The notes beneath the pieces are model-generated. The model made no database searches, was not told the origin of the DNA, and worked only from the letters and a program-made list of their open reading frames with translations. Positions 9,696 to 20,388 of a DNA stretch of 64,000 bases are shown one piece after another. Numbering within the stretch: the first letter of the stretch is position 1; every line of letters begins with the position of its first letter. The translations under genes were made by a program, and so were the position numbers. Origin of the DNA: Macrostomum hystrix. Lineage: Eukaryota; Platyhelminthes; Macrostomidae. Location of the stretch: positions 8,070,001-8,134,000 of the forward strand of contig CATNEN010000038.1 in assembly GCA_950097015.1 (NCBI GenBank), given 5' to 3'.

Positions 9696-12335
9696 TCAGT
9701 AGGCACTTGCCGGATCCTGAAATTTGTGTAAAAATAGGTGTCGTTTAGGGATATTGGGGAGAGCGTGCCAGAGGATCTTAAGAAACAAGTAGAGATCCGG
9801 ATTGACTAGAAAGGGATCTGATTGACCAAAATGATTGATAGATTTGGGATCTGATGGATTGGAATTTGATCTATTAATAATTAGTATGGGATCTTGTTAA
9901 TTATTATGGCATCTGACTGATTGGTATGGGATCTGATTGACCAAAATGATTGATATATTTGGGATCTGATGGATTGGAATTTGATCTATTAATAATTAGT
10001 ATGGGATCTTGTTAATTATTATGGCATCTGACTGCTTGGTATGGGATCTGATTGATTGGTATGGGATCTGATTGATTGGTATGGGATCTGATTGATTGGT
10101 ATGGGATCTGATTGATTGGTATGGGATCTGGTTGACTTGTATGGGATCTGATTGATTGGTGTGGCATCTGACTGCTTGGTATGGGATCTGACTGATTGGT
10201 ATGGGATCTGACTGATTGGTATGGGATCTTGTTAATTATTATGGCATCTGACTGATTGGTATGGGATCTGACTGATTGGTATGGGATCTGACTGATTGGT
10301 ATGGGATCTTGTTAATTATTATGGCATCTGACTGATTGGTATGGGATCTGACTGATTGGTATGGGATCTGACTGATTGGTATGGGATCTGACTGATTGGT
10401 ATGGGATCTGACTGATTGGTATGGGATCTTGTTAATTATTATGGCATCTGACTGCTTGGTATGGGATCTGATTGATTGGTATGGGATCTGATTGATTGGT
10501 ATGGGATCTGATTGATTGGTATGGGATCTGATTGATTGGTATGGGATCTGATTGATTGGTATGGGATCTGATTGATTGGTATGGGATCTGGTTGACTTGT
10601 ATGGGATCTGATTGATTGGTGTGGGATCTGACTGATTAGTATGGGATCTGATTGATTGGTATGGGATCTGATTGATTGGTATGGATCTGATTGATTGGTA
10701 TGGGATCTGATTGATTGGTATGAGATCTGATTGATTGGTATGGGATCTGGTTGACTTGTATGGGATCTGACTGTTTGGTATGGGATCTGATTGATTGGTA
10801 TGGGATCTGACTGATTGGTATGGGATCTGACTGATTGGTATGGGATCTGATTGATTGGTATGGGATCTGACTGATTGGTATGGGATCTGACTGATTGGTA
10901 TGGGATCTGATTGATTGGTATGGGATCTGACTGATTGGTATGGGATCTGACTGATTGGTATGGGATCTGACTGATTGGTATGGGATCTGACTGATTGGTA
11001 TGGGATCTGACTGATTGGTATGGGATCTGACTGATTGGTATGGGATCTGACTGATTGGTATGGGATCTGACTGATTGGTATGGGATCTGACTGATTGGTA
11101 TGGGATCTGACTGATTGGTATGGGATCTGATTGATTGGTATGGGATCTGACTGATTGGTATGGGATCTGACTGATTGGTATGGGATCTGACTGTTTGGTA
11201 TGGGATCTGATTGATTGGTATGGGATCTGACTGATTGGTATGGGATCTGACTGATTGGTATGGGATCTGACTGATTGGTATGGGATCTGACTGATTGGTA
11301 TGGGATCTGATTGATTGGTATGGGATCTGACTGATTGGTATGGGATCTGACTGATTGAATGACAATTCGGTCATCAGTCTGACATTGGACCGTTCATTAA
11401 GCTTTCAGAATCGTTAGTGAGGCTGCCGACCCGATGACAACCTACCTGGAAGACAATCTTGCCATCGGTGCTGTAGTAGCTGATGACAGCCTCATGTGAG
11501 GCACCAGAGTCGGCGTCAAAGCAGCGGCACCTGTCATACGGTGGGATGTACAGGTGCAAGGAGACAGCGGTCTCATTTGGGTCCTCGTTGGCCACGCGAT
11601 GCAGTCCTATCTTGTCTAAAATGAGTTTCGGGGATAAAGAGGGATTTAAGTAAAGGTGTGACAACTTTCTCGCCAAATCCCTGAACTCTAATCCACAGAA
11701 AGACCCAAAGACAGCATTGGATAGCCACAGACACCAATGGGATAGCCACAGACACCAATGGGATAGCCACAGACACCAATGGGATAGCCACAGACACCAA
11801 TGGGATAGCCACAGACACCAATGGGATAGCCACAGACACCAATGGGATAGCCACAGACACCAATGGGATAGCCACAGACACCAATGGGATAGCCACAGAC
11901 ACCAATGGGATAGCCACAGACACCAAGGCGCACTGAGCAATGCCTACCGTGCATGTAGGAGCAGGAGTCGAGCGCCAGTTCAGTTCGGCCAATCGTCTGA
12001 GGCGCCGCAGTCTCCCGCTCTGGCCAGGCGAAGCGAGTCTCCGTCAGTTGGCCCTGCAGCACCTTCAGCAGGCAGTGGCTGCCGGCGTGGTCGTGAATCG
12101 CCGAGCCGTGACCCGGCAGCCACACCAGCAGCAGCAGGTTGTACCGCCCGTTGCCAGTGTCCACCAGATTCCTTGTGTACTTCTCTGGGTGCTCAAAGTA
12201 GAAGCGCTCCCATTGGCTGCGTACGGATCTGTAACCAGTCAGGAGGTCCTTCAGCTGCCCGATGTCAACCTCACCCTGACTGAGCTCCAAGTTCAGCTGC
12301 TGGACGAGCCGCTGGAAATTGTCGACGTCTGACAT
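9696..12335 (-). CDS. CDO1: Cysteine dioxygenase type I, copy 1 (3 exons)
   Basis: Exons are 12335-11948, 11615-11446 and 9716-9696, with junction phases 1 and 0, giving 192 aa. Cytosolic iron enzyme that oxidises L-cysteine to cysteine sulfinate, the first step of cysteine catabolism towards taurine and sulfate. The cupin iron ligands H81, H83 and H135 are present in IHDH and LHRV. Also present are the Cys-Tyr cofactor pair C88 and Y152 and the substrate-binding R55. Each is shifted by five from the mammalian numbering. Intron 1 holds the 21-bp array and intron 2 the 20-bp array. The last exon encodes only DPASAY before the stop; copy 2 has a matching exon (KPPSVY), which supports it. If exon 2 were not spliced, the frame would stop at 11374. 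A minus-strand AATAAA lies at 9575-9580. Exon 1 differs from copy 2 at only two positions. Confidence 0.9.
9790..11357. repeat. 20-bp tandem array in CDO copy 1 intron 2
   Basis: Roughly 70 copies of tgggatctgactgattggta. The left part is irregular, with interspersed ttgttaattattatggcatc variants; the right part is very homogeneous. It fills most of the intron between exons 2 and 3. Long repeat-peptide ORFs across it arise because 20-bp units cycle through all frames without a stop. Confidence 0.93.
11705..11935. repeat. 21-bp tandem array in CDO copy 1 intron 1
   Basis: About 11 near-perfect copies of a 21-bp unit containing gatagccacagacaccaatg. The unit length is divisible by three, so the intron stays open in frame with exon 1 for a long way. 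The same unit, much expanded, fills intron 1 of copy 2. Confidence 0.93.
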
Positions 12336-12774
12336 GGTCGCTTTTTTTATGCTAGAAATTTTGCTGGCAGAACAAATCAGCCTGCTGTCCTTTATGCTTG
12401 CTAAACAACATCCCTTATTGTCTACTGGACAATTAGTGACGCGAATAATATTAATAACTACTTTTATCATATCTAAAAATGAAAAATACTGTACATTATT
12501 ACATACTGTACGTTATCTTCATATTTAAATCTCTTTGAATTCCGGACGAGTACTTGCTTTAACTAAAATTAGGTCGCTTACAAATTGTTTGCCTTGCCAA
12601 GGCCTTTTGTTAAAATGAGCTTTAACAAACAATGGACAAATAGTACAACACTCAACTAAAAATAATAATGAATAATTAAAACTGAGCTTCCGAATACAAG
12701 CAACACAGGTTTTAAGTTTTAGGTCGATTTTAAGAAGCTGGTTAGTTTTGTTAGAAAACAATATGATTTAATCA
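12336..12774. other. CDO copy 1 upstream flank, AT-rich
   Basis: No gene recognised. Sequence similarity to copy 2 stops about 7 bp upstream of the ATG, so copy 1 lacks the TATA-bearing promoter seen upstream of copy 2. A separate promoter or upstream exon must serve it if it is expressed. Confidence 0.4.
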
Positions 12775-13660
12775 AATATGATCTGGTTGAATGGTATGGG
12801 ATCTGGTTGATTGGTATGGGATCTGGTTGATTGGTATGGGATCTGGTTGATTGGTATGGGATCTGGTTGATTGGTATGGGATCTGGTTGAATGGCATGGG
12901 ATCTGGTCGATTGGTATGGGATCTGGTTTGATTAGTATGGGATCTCGTTGACTAGTATGGTATGGGATCTGATTGATTGGTTTGGGATCTGCTTGATAGG
13001 TATGGGACCTGGTTGATTGGTGTGGGATCTGGTTGATAGGTATGGGATCTGGTTGAATGGCATGGGATCTGGTCGATTGGTATGGGATCTGGTTGACTAG
13101 TATGGGATCTCGTTGACTAGTATGGTATGGGATCTGATTGATTGGTATAGGATCTGATTGATTGGTTTGGGATCTGATTGATAGGTATAGGATCTGGTTG
13201 ATTGGTGTGGGATCTGGTTGATAGGTATGGGATCTGGTTGAATGGCATGGGATCTGGTCGATTGGTATGGGATCTGGTTGACTAGTATGGGATCTCGTTG
13301 ACTAGTATGGTATGGGATCTGATTGATTGGTATAGGATCTGATTGATTGGTATGGGATCTAGTTGATAGGTATGGGATCTGGTTGATAGGTATGGGATCT
13401 GATTGATTGGTGTGGGATCTGGTTGACTGGTGTGGGATCTGGTTGACTGGTGTGGGATCTGGTTGACTGCTGTGGGATCTGGTTGACTGGTGTGGGATCT
13501 GGTTGACTGGTGTGGGATCTGGTTGACTGGTGTGGGATCTGGTTGACTGGTGTGGGATCTGGTTGACTGGTGTGGGATCTGGTTGACTGGTGTGGGATCT
13601 GGTTGACTGGTGTGGAATCTGGTTGATTGTAATGGGATCTGGTATGGTGTCTGGTATGGA
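12775..13660. repeat. 20-bp tandem array upstream of CDO copy 1
   Basis: Copies of tgggatctggttgattggta with domains of local variants (ttgactggtg from 13400 to 13620; ttgactagta earlier). It is clearly the same family as the intron 2 array at 9.8-11.4 kb, so this family flanks exons 1-2 on both sides. Confidence 0.92.
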
Positions 13661-14127
13661 CTCTTTCTTTAGTGCTTTCTCATATTTTCTGGCTACTCAA
13701 ATGTCATAATTTTTTTATTTGGATCTAATACGAGTAATACGTACTCTTCACAAATATTGAATTTCGCGAGTCCTGGTGCTAGCTTATTATTCAAAAGCAG
13801 AAAATTCGAGCAGGAAACACACTGATTTGTTTTCTTATCCGATTCGCACATTAAGTCCAATAATATATATTTCTAAATGGCTTTTATATTAGTGCAAAGC
13901 AAATAATGTAAAGTTGGTGCAACTGGCCAGCAGGTTAATTGGCAGCTGGGGCTTATTACTGGTAGTTTTGTGCATTGTTAGCGCTGGCCTGTCCTTCTCG
14001 CTCTGCTATTTCTGAGCTGCATCTTTCCTGCCAACTGGACAGGCTTTGAGCTCCGGTTGAGGATAAACATCCCTGCCAAGAGTTTTCTAAGAAAAATATA
14101 TAACTGCGTACTATAATAGACCTATCT
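13661..14127. other. Spacer, no gene seen
   Basis: AT-rich sequence between the 20-bp array and the polyglutamine ORF. No motif or similarity recognised. Confidence 0.4.
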
Positions 14128-14614
14128 TCAGGAATTCATATAACTATAGTCGTCGTCATAGACGGGAACTTCGTGTGACCCGGCGGCTGTCGACGAGCTC
14201 CTGTAGACGGCGCGATCCTCGCTGACTGTCGGCCGCACAATCAGCGAGCCGTTCTCGGAGATGCGCGACTCGAGCTTCAGGATGAGTCGGAGCTCGCTGG
14301 GTTCCGTGTACACCCTGCGCAGGCCGGCCAGGTTGTTGCCTGAGTTGGTCGTTACTGTCTGCGGCTCAAGCTGCCACTGGCGCTGTTGATGCTGCTGATG
14401 CTGCTCGCCTCGATTCTGCCGCTGGCTCTCCTGGTTCTCTGACTTCATTGAATACGGAGATTCCGGACAAGTATCCAGAAATTCTTGAAGTTCGCATTCT
14501 TCGTGCTGCTGCTGCTGCTGCTCTTCCTGTGTCAAGCTTTGAACTAGCAGGCTACGCATCTGCTCCAGCATTTTGATCTTCTGAATATGCTGCTGGTGCT
14601 GCTGCTGCTGCTGG

Positions 14615-14679
<65 letters not shown>

Positions 14680-14871
14680 CTGAGGCTGAGGCTGCATCCT
14701 GCTATTGCAGCTGACTGGCACCTTGGCCTTCCGCGGCTCTGCAGCAGCCTCACTGTCCGCAGCCTGTTGCTCCCTATACTTCATCTTGCCGATAACTTTC
14801 GTGAATTTCTTGATTAGCTCGGCGGCTGTGATGTACAGCTCGTCAGAGCTGGACGGATCGCCTCCTTCCAT
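14128..14871 (-). CDS. Polyglutamine-rich protein of unknown function
   Basis: Open frame of 247 aa from the ATG at 14871; the frame is open further upstream to about 14958 but without another ATG. The N-terminal 50 residues look structured (ELYITAAELIKKFTKVIGKM). A Gln/His tract encoded by CAG and CAC repeats (plus strand 14585-14690) follows, then a helical stretch (KIKMLEQMRSLLVQSL), another Gln/His-rich patch and an acidic tyrosine-rich end (YDDDYSYMNS). Composition and codon use look coding, and the ends are not low complexity. I do not recognise the family. It could be an exon of a larger gene. A role as a transcriptional cofactor would be a guess from the polyQ alone. Confidence 0.5.
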
Positions 14872-15163
14872 TTGCCTTTTCAGTCCGCGACAGAGAGCCT
14901 TAACTGGCAGCTGACCTTTTCTACCTTGAAAATCTCTTCCCCATCGCTGCGGCCGCACTCAACCTGCATTTGGGGCTGGGCTGGGCCCTAGACAGCAGGC
15001 AGAACCCCCAGTTGTTTAAATAGGATAGTTTAAGTAAAAGAACTATATATACAATTTTGCTTTTGAATTTGTCACTTTAGCGTTAGATTCGTGGAGGAAA
15101 GAATGAAATAGAGTGCCATTGGCTCATGAATGCCATAGACAAAAGCGATTTATTATTTTCTAG

Positions 15164-15500
15164 TATGGAATAGCTCAGTCAGTATGGTGTCGGACTCTGG
15201 ATCAGATGGTCCTGGGTTCGACTCCCGACCTAGCCTAGAACTATTCGTGCAGCCTTTGGCAAGCTACTTTGCCCTGATGTGCACACAGTCTACTCAGCTG
15301 CAAATGAGTACCGACATTTCGTCGGGCAATAATAATTCCGGCTGGCGTGGAAAAAAGCAGGTCTGTGCGGCAATTCAGTGGGGTTTGGATGCAGCCGATA
15401 TGTTTGGAAAAATAAATTCCATTGCTGACACGCGGCTGTCAACCGGTGTCCGAAAGAGCCGGGGAGTACATTAGGTGTGCAATCCACACCTGCTAGTGTG
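15164..15500 (+). mobile_element. tRNA-derived SINE
   Basis: A head of about 70 bp has a pol III A box (tagctcagtcagta, 15171-15184) and B box (gggttcgactccc, 15214-15226) in tRNA spacing. A body follows with ggcaagctactttgcc and ctcagctgcaaatgagtacc. The latter matches, in order, the middle of the SINEs at 45.2 and 56.6 kb (cagctgttaaatgggtacc). The 3' end is not sharp. Confidence 0.75.
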
Positions 15501-15644
15501 CTTGACACACAACACCTGCACTGGCCCTTGGGTCTGGTGTCAAATTTAATTAAAATTGACTCCTGCAGCGAAGGCCGTGTCGGCATAGTTTAGCTTAGCT
15601 TTGCACTCATTCATTTTGGTCGATTGCCTCCCCTTCACTGTCAA

Positions 15645-16560
15645 GGGATGTTGACCATTCTTGACAGTGTCAGTCAACCACCGACCATTCTTGACAGTGT
15701 CGGACAATCACTGACCATTCTTGACAGTGTCAGTCAACCACCGACCATTCTTGACAGTGTCAGTCAACCACCGACCATTCTTGACAGTGTCAGTCAACCA
15801 CCGACCATTCTTGACAGTGTCAGTCAACCACCGACCATTCTTGACAGTGTCAGTCAACCACCGACCATTCTTGACAGTGTCAATCAACCACCGACCATTC
15901 TTGACAGTGTCGGACAATCACCGACCATTCTTGACAGTGTCGGACAATCACTGACCATTCTTGACAGTGTCAGTTACTCACTGACCATTCTTGACTGTGT
16001 CAGTCAATCAATGACCATTCTTGACAGTGTCAGTCAACCACCGACCATTCTTGACAGTGTCAGTCAACCACCGACCATTCTTGACAGTGTCAATCAACCA
16101 CCGACCATTCTTGACAGTGTCGGACAATCACTGACCATTCTTGACAGTGTCAGTTACTCACTGACCATTCTTGACTGTGTCAGTCAATCAATGACCATTC
16201 TTGACAGTGTCAGTCAACCACTGACCATTCTTGAGAGTGTCAGTCAATCACTGACCATTCTTGACAGTGTCAGTCAACCACTGACCATTCTTGACTGTGT
16301 CGGACAATCACTGACCATTCTCGATAGTGTCATTCAATCACTGACCATTATTGACAGTGTCAGTCAACCACTGACCATTCTTGAGAGTGTCAGTCAATCA
16401 CTGACCATTCTTGACAGTGTCAGTCAACCACTGACCATTCTTGACTGTGTCGGACAATCACTGACCATTCTTGATAGTGTCATTCAATCACTGACCATTA
16501 TTGACAGTGTCGGACAATCACTGACCATTCTTGACAGTTCGGACAATCACTGACCTATTT
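15645..16560. repeat. 30-bp tandem array
   Basis: About 30 copies of a unit built on ttgacagtgtcagtcaacca plus ccgaccattc. Period 30 keeps frames open and gives a spurious 309-codon ORF of SQPPTILDSV-type repeats. A longer block (about 15930-16140) shows higher-order duplication. It lies just downstream of CDO copy 2. Confidence 0.93.
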
Positions 16561-16779
16561 ACAGTGTGAGTCAATCACAAATCTTTTTTTAACGATTACT
16601 GAAAGTTGTTCCGAGAATGTATTTCCCAAGTTAGCCATAAAAAATTAAAGTTATCATTAAAAGCGGGATTAGCATGTACGCTCGTAACATGTACTGCAAG
16701 CAGAGCAGAAATACTCGTATTATGTTAACAATAATAATTTAATGCAGGTGCACAAGCCGCACAACAAGCACTGGGGCAG

Positions 16780-19415
16780 TCAGTAGACACTCGGCGGCTT
16801 CTGGAACATTTAAAGGTGGACAGATGAAAAAGATTCACTGGGAAAATCCTCAGTGACAGGTGAATGGGAGATAATCCTCAGTGACAGGTGAATGGGAGAT
16901 AATCCTTAGTGACAGGTGAATTGTAGATAATCCTCAGTGACGGGTGAATGGGAGATAATCCTCAGTGACAGGTGAATGGGAGATAATCCTTAGTGACAGG
17001 TGACTGGGAGATAATCCTCAGTGACAGGTGACTGGGAGATAATCCTCAGTGACAGGTGAATAGGAGATAATCCTCAGTGACAGGTGAATGGGAGATAATC
17101 CTTAGTGACAGGTGACTGGGAGATAATCCTCAGTGACAGGTGACTGGGAGATAATCCTCAGTGACAGGTGAATAGGAGATAATCCTCAGTGACAGGTGAA
17201 TGGGAGATAATCCTCAGTGACAGGTGAATAGGAGATAATCCTCAGTGACAGGTGAATGGGAGATAATCCTCAGTGACAGGTGAATAGGAGATAATCCTCA
17301 GTGACAGGTGAATGGGAGATAATCCTCAGTGACAGGTGAATGGGAGATAATCCTTAGTGACAGGTGACTGGGAGATAATCCTCAGTGACAGGTGAATGGG
17401 AGATAATCCTTAGTGACAGGTGAATCCTCAGATCTTGAGTTCACCTCGAACATGATCTTGCCGTCGGCGCTGTAGAAGCTGATGAAGGTCTCGTGTGAGG
17501 CGCCAGTGTCGGCATGGAAGCAGCGGCACCTGTCGTAGGGCGGGATGTACAGGTGCAGTGAGACCGCAGTCTCGGTCGGATGCTCGTTGAACACGCGGTG
17601 AAGTCCGATTTTGTCTTCAAATAGAAGATGGGCGCGTTTCAAGGTTATAGAAGGCAGAACTAATAAGGCAGGGGCATGGGATAGCCACAGACACCAATTG
17701 AATGGCCACAGACACCAATGGGGTAGCCACAGACACCAATGGGATAGCCACAGACACCAATGGGATAACCACAGAGACCGATGGGATAGCCACAGACACC
17801 AATTGGATAGCCACAGACACCAATTGGATAGCCAGACACCAATTGGATAGCCACAGACACCAATGGGATAGCCAGACACCAATTGGATAGCCACAGACAC
17901 CAATTGGATAGCCACAGACACCAATTGGATAGCCACAGACACCAATGGGATAGCCACAGACACCAATGGGATAGCCACAGAGACCAATTGGATAGACAGA
18001 CACCAATTGTATAGCCACAGACACCAATGGGATAGCCACAGACACCAATGGGATAGCCACAGAAACCAATCGGATAGCCACAGACACCAATGGGATAGCC
18101 ACAGACACCAATGGGATAGCCACAGACATCAATGGGATAGCCACAGACACCAATCGGATAGCCACAGACACCAATGGGATAGCCACAGACAACAATGGGA
18201 TAGCCACAGACACCAATGGGATAGCCACAGAGACCGATGGGATAGCCACAGAAACCAATGGGATAGCCACAGACACCAAACGGATAGCCACAGACACCAA
18301 TGGGATAGCCACAGACATCAATGGGATAGCCACAGACACCAATCGGATAGCCACAGACACCAATGGGATAGCCACAGACACCAATTGGATAGCCACAGAC
18401 ACCAATGGGGTAGCCACAGACAACAATGGGATAGCCACAGACACCAATGGGATAGCCACAGACACCAATGGGATAGCCACAGACACCAATGGGATAACCA
18501 CAGAGACCGATGGGATAGCCACAGACACCAATTGGATAGCCACAGACACCAATTGGATAGCCAGACACCAATTGGATAGCCACAGACACCAATGGGATAG
18601 CCAGACACCAATCGGATAGCCACAGACACCAATGGGATAGCCACAGACACCAATTGGATAGCCACAGACACCAATGGGGTAGCCACAGACAACAATGGGA
18701 TAGCCACAGACACCAATGGGGTAGCCACAGACACCAATGGGATAGCCACAGACACCAATGGGATAACCACAGAGACCGATGGGATAGCCACAGACACCAA
18801 TTGGATAGCCACAGACACCAATTGGATAGCCAGACACCAATTGGATAGCCACAGACACCAATGGGATAGCCAGACACCAATTGGATAGCCACAGACACCA
18901 ATGGGATAGCCACAGACACCAATGGGATAGCCACATACACCAATGGGAAAGCCACAGACACCAATGGGATAGCCACAGACACCAATGGGATAGCCACAGA
19001 CACCAAGGCGCACTGAGCATTGCCTACCGTGCATGTAGGAGCAGGAGTCGAGCGCCAGTTCAGTTCGGCCAATCGGCTGAGGCGCCGCAGTCTCCCGCTC
19101 TGGCCAGGCGAAGCGAGTCTCCGTCAGTTGGCCCTGCAGCACCTTCAGCAGGCAGTGGCTGCCGGCGTGGTCGTGAATCGCCGAGCCGTGACCCGGCAGC
19201 CACACCAGCAGCAGCAGGTTGTACCGCCCGTTGCCAGTGTCCACCAAATTCCTTGTGTACTTCTCTGGGTGCTCAAAGTAGAAGCGCTCCCATTGGCTGC
19301 GTACGGATCTGTAACCAGTCAGGAGGTCCTTCAGCTGCCCGATGTCAACCTCACCCTGACTGAGCTCCAAGTTCAGCTGCTGGACGAGCCGCTGGAAATT
19401 GTCGACGTCTGACAT
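16780..19415 (-). CDS. CDO1: Cysteine dioxygenase type I, copy 2 (3 exons)
   Basis: Exons are 19415-19028, 17614-17445 and 16800-16780, exactly the exon lengths and phases of copy 1, giving 192 aa. It should catalyse the same reaction: H81, H83, C88, H135 and Y152 are all present. Exon 1 is 386/388 identical to copy 1, with one amino-acid change (Pro for Thr at residue 114). Exon 2 differs at roughly 11 of 57 residues, for example FNEHPTE for ANEDPNE. The terminal exon encodes KPPSVY. Intron 1 holds about 1.3 kb of the 21-bp array and intron 2 a 28-bp array unlike that of copy 1. A TATAAA stands 54-59 nt upstream of the ATG. The 3' flank has only a weak polyadenylation candidate (minus ATTAAA near 16740). 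Confidence 0.9.
16845..17428. repeat. 28-bp tandem array in CDO copy 2 intron 2
   Basis: About 21 copies of a unit containing cctcagtgacaggtgaatgg followed by gagataat. Variants ctt, gact and atagg alternate in blocks. It replaces, in the homologous intron, the unrelated 20-bp array of copy 1. Confidence 0.92.
17672..19010. repeat. Expanded 21-bp tandem array in CDO copy 2 intron 1
   Basis: About 60 units containing gatagccacagacaccaatg, with 18-bp shortened units (gatagccagacaccaa) and recurring variants such as aaccacagagaccg. The same variant string recurs about every 700-1000 bp, evidence of segmental duplication inside the array. Outer units next to exon 1 match those of copy 1. Confidence 0.93.
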
Positions 19416-19468
19416 GGTCGCTGATTGTCTCTGAGCTGCTGCCGCCTAAAAATGCCCAAAGCTGTCAA

Positions 19469-19474
19469 TTTATA
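19469..19474 (-). promoter_or_regulatory. TATA box of CDO copy 2
   Basis: Minus-strand TATAAA in ctgtataaattg, 54-59 nt upstream of the start codon. A start site about 30 nt downstream would leave a short 5' UTR. Copy 1 has no counterpart because similarity ends just before its ATG. Confidence 0.55.
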
Positions 19475-19477
19475 CAG

Positions 19478-20388
19478 CCGCTGCGGCTTGTTTTGCCGCC
19501 GGGCAGGTCAGGGATGACCCGCCGGTGAGTGAAAGACAAGAAAATAATAATTTGCTGCGAAAACAGATAAAGATGGAAGTTCCCCGCTGATCAAGCTCAA
19601 ACTGTGTACGCTTCGGGGCCGTCATGTACATGTGCTGGCGAACTTGATTTGTGAGGCCGAGCAGAACCTATAGAAACTCTATAAATAGAAGGTAGAGATA
19701 AGTCAAATATAAGTCAATTTCATAGATTTGACCGACAAATAAGTCAATCTGGTGTGCGAAAATATGCCTATTGCACTTTGAATAGCAGCAATAGGTTAAG
19801 GCACACTGAACAGAAACTCCTGATTCATGTCTATTTTGGTAGATAATAGAAATCTGTTTTCTTTTTAGAGCACCATAGTAAACACAAGCAGATTCGAGCT
19901 CAGGGACCTTGGTGCGAGAGTAGACTCGTTACCACTCAGCAAGTCACGCCCTCCCAAACTATATTTGTAATGTTTCGGTCTAGTTGGGACAGCTGACTTT
20001 TAAATTGGACACAGAGTTTTTTACGGCACCAAGCAGCACAGACTGCTGTCTATGGCACTGCCCAGGGGTGGAACTAAGAACCGAAAGCTCTCCGAACCTA
20101 TGAAAGACTTTCTGCTAGCTGCGGTGGAGGAGAATCCGTTGGTCACAGTTTTACATACTCGTTCTGCTCAGGTTGCCAGTAAAAACTTTTTTACATTTTA
20201 TTCCCAGCGAAAATGGCCTCGACCTCGGCTTAATGAGGCAAAAATGTCTATGGCACAATAAAATTGATACCCACGCTTTGTGGGTGTTAATTGTATATTA
20301 AGCAATTAGAAAGCCCCTATTATGCGTTATTTTTAATATTGTCACCGTTTTAAACCCGCGATTTCCGCGGAAGGAGGAGTTCGGCGCC
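19478..20388. other. Spacer with a SINE head fragment and one small ORF
   Basis: At 19885-19955 lies a piece matching the tRNA-like head of the SINE at 5.9-6.1 kb (gagctcagggacctt). An ATG at 20052 opens 69 codons ending just before an AATAAA at 20259-20265, but the peptide resembles nothing I know, so it is not called as a gene. Confidence 0.4.

Noticed and set aside
10439-11374. 311-codon Ser/Gln/Pro repeat ORF
   Set aside because: Lies in CDO copy 1 intron 2; 20-bp units without stops cycle through three frames.
15164-15240. Functional tRNA gene
   Set aside because: A and B boxes are present, but the sequence cannot form a full cloverleaf by eye and continues into a SINE body shared with other copies.
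15624-16553. 309-codon SQPPTILDSV-repeat ORF
   Set aside because: 30-bp tandem array; no domain-like flank and no splice context.
20052-20261. Small protein gene of 69 codons with AATAAA after the stop
   Set aside because: No similarity, no supporting splice or promoter evidence, and the surroundings contain SINE fragments.
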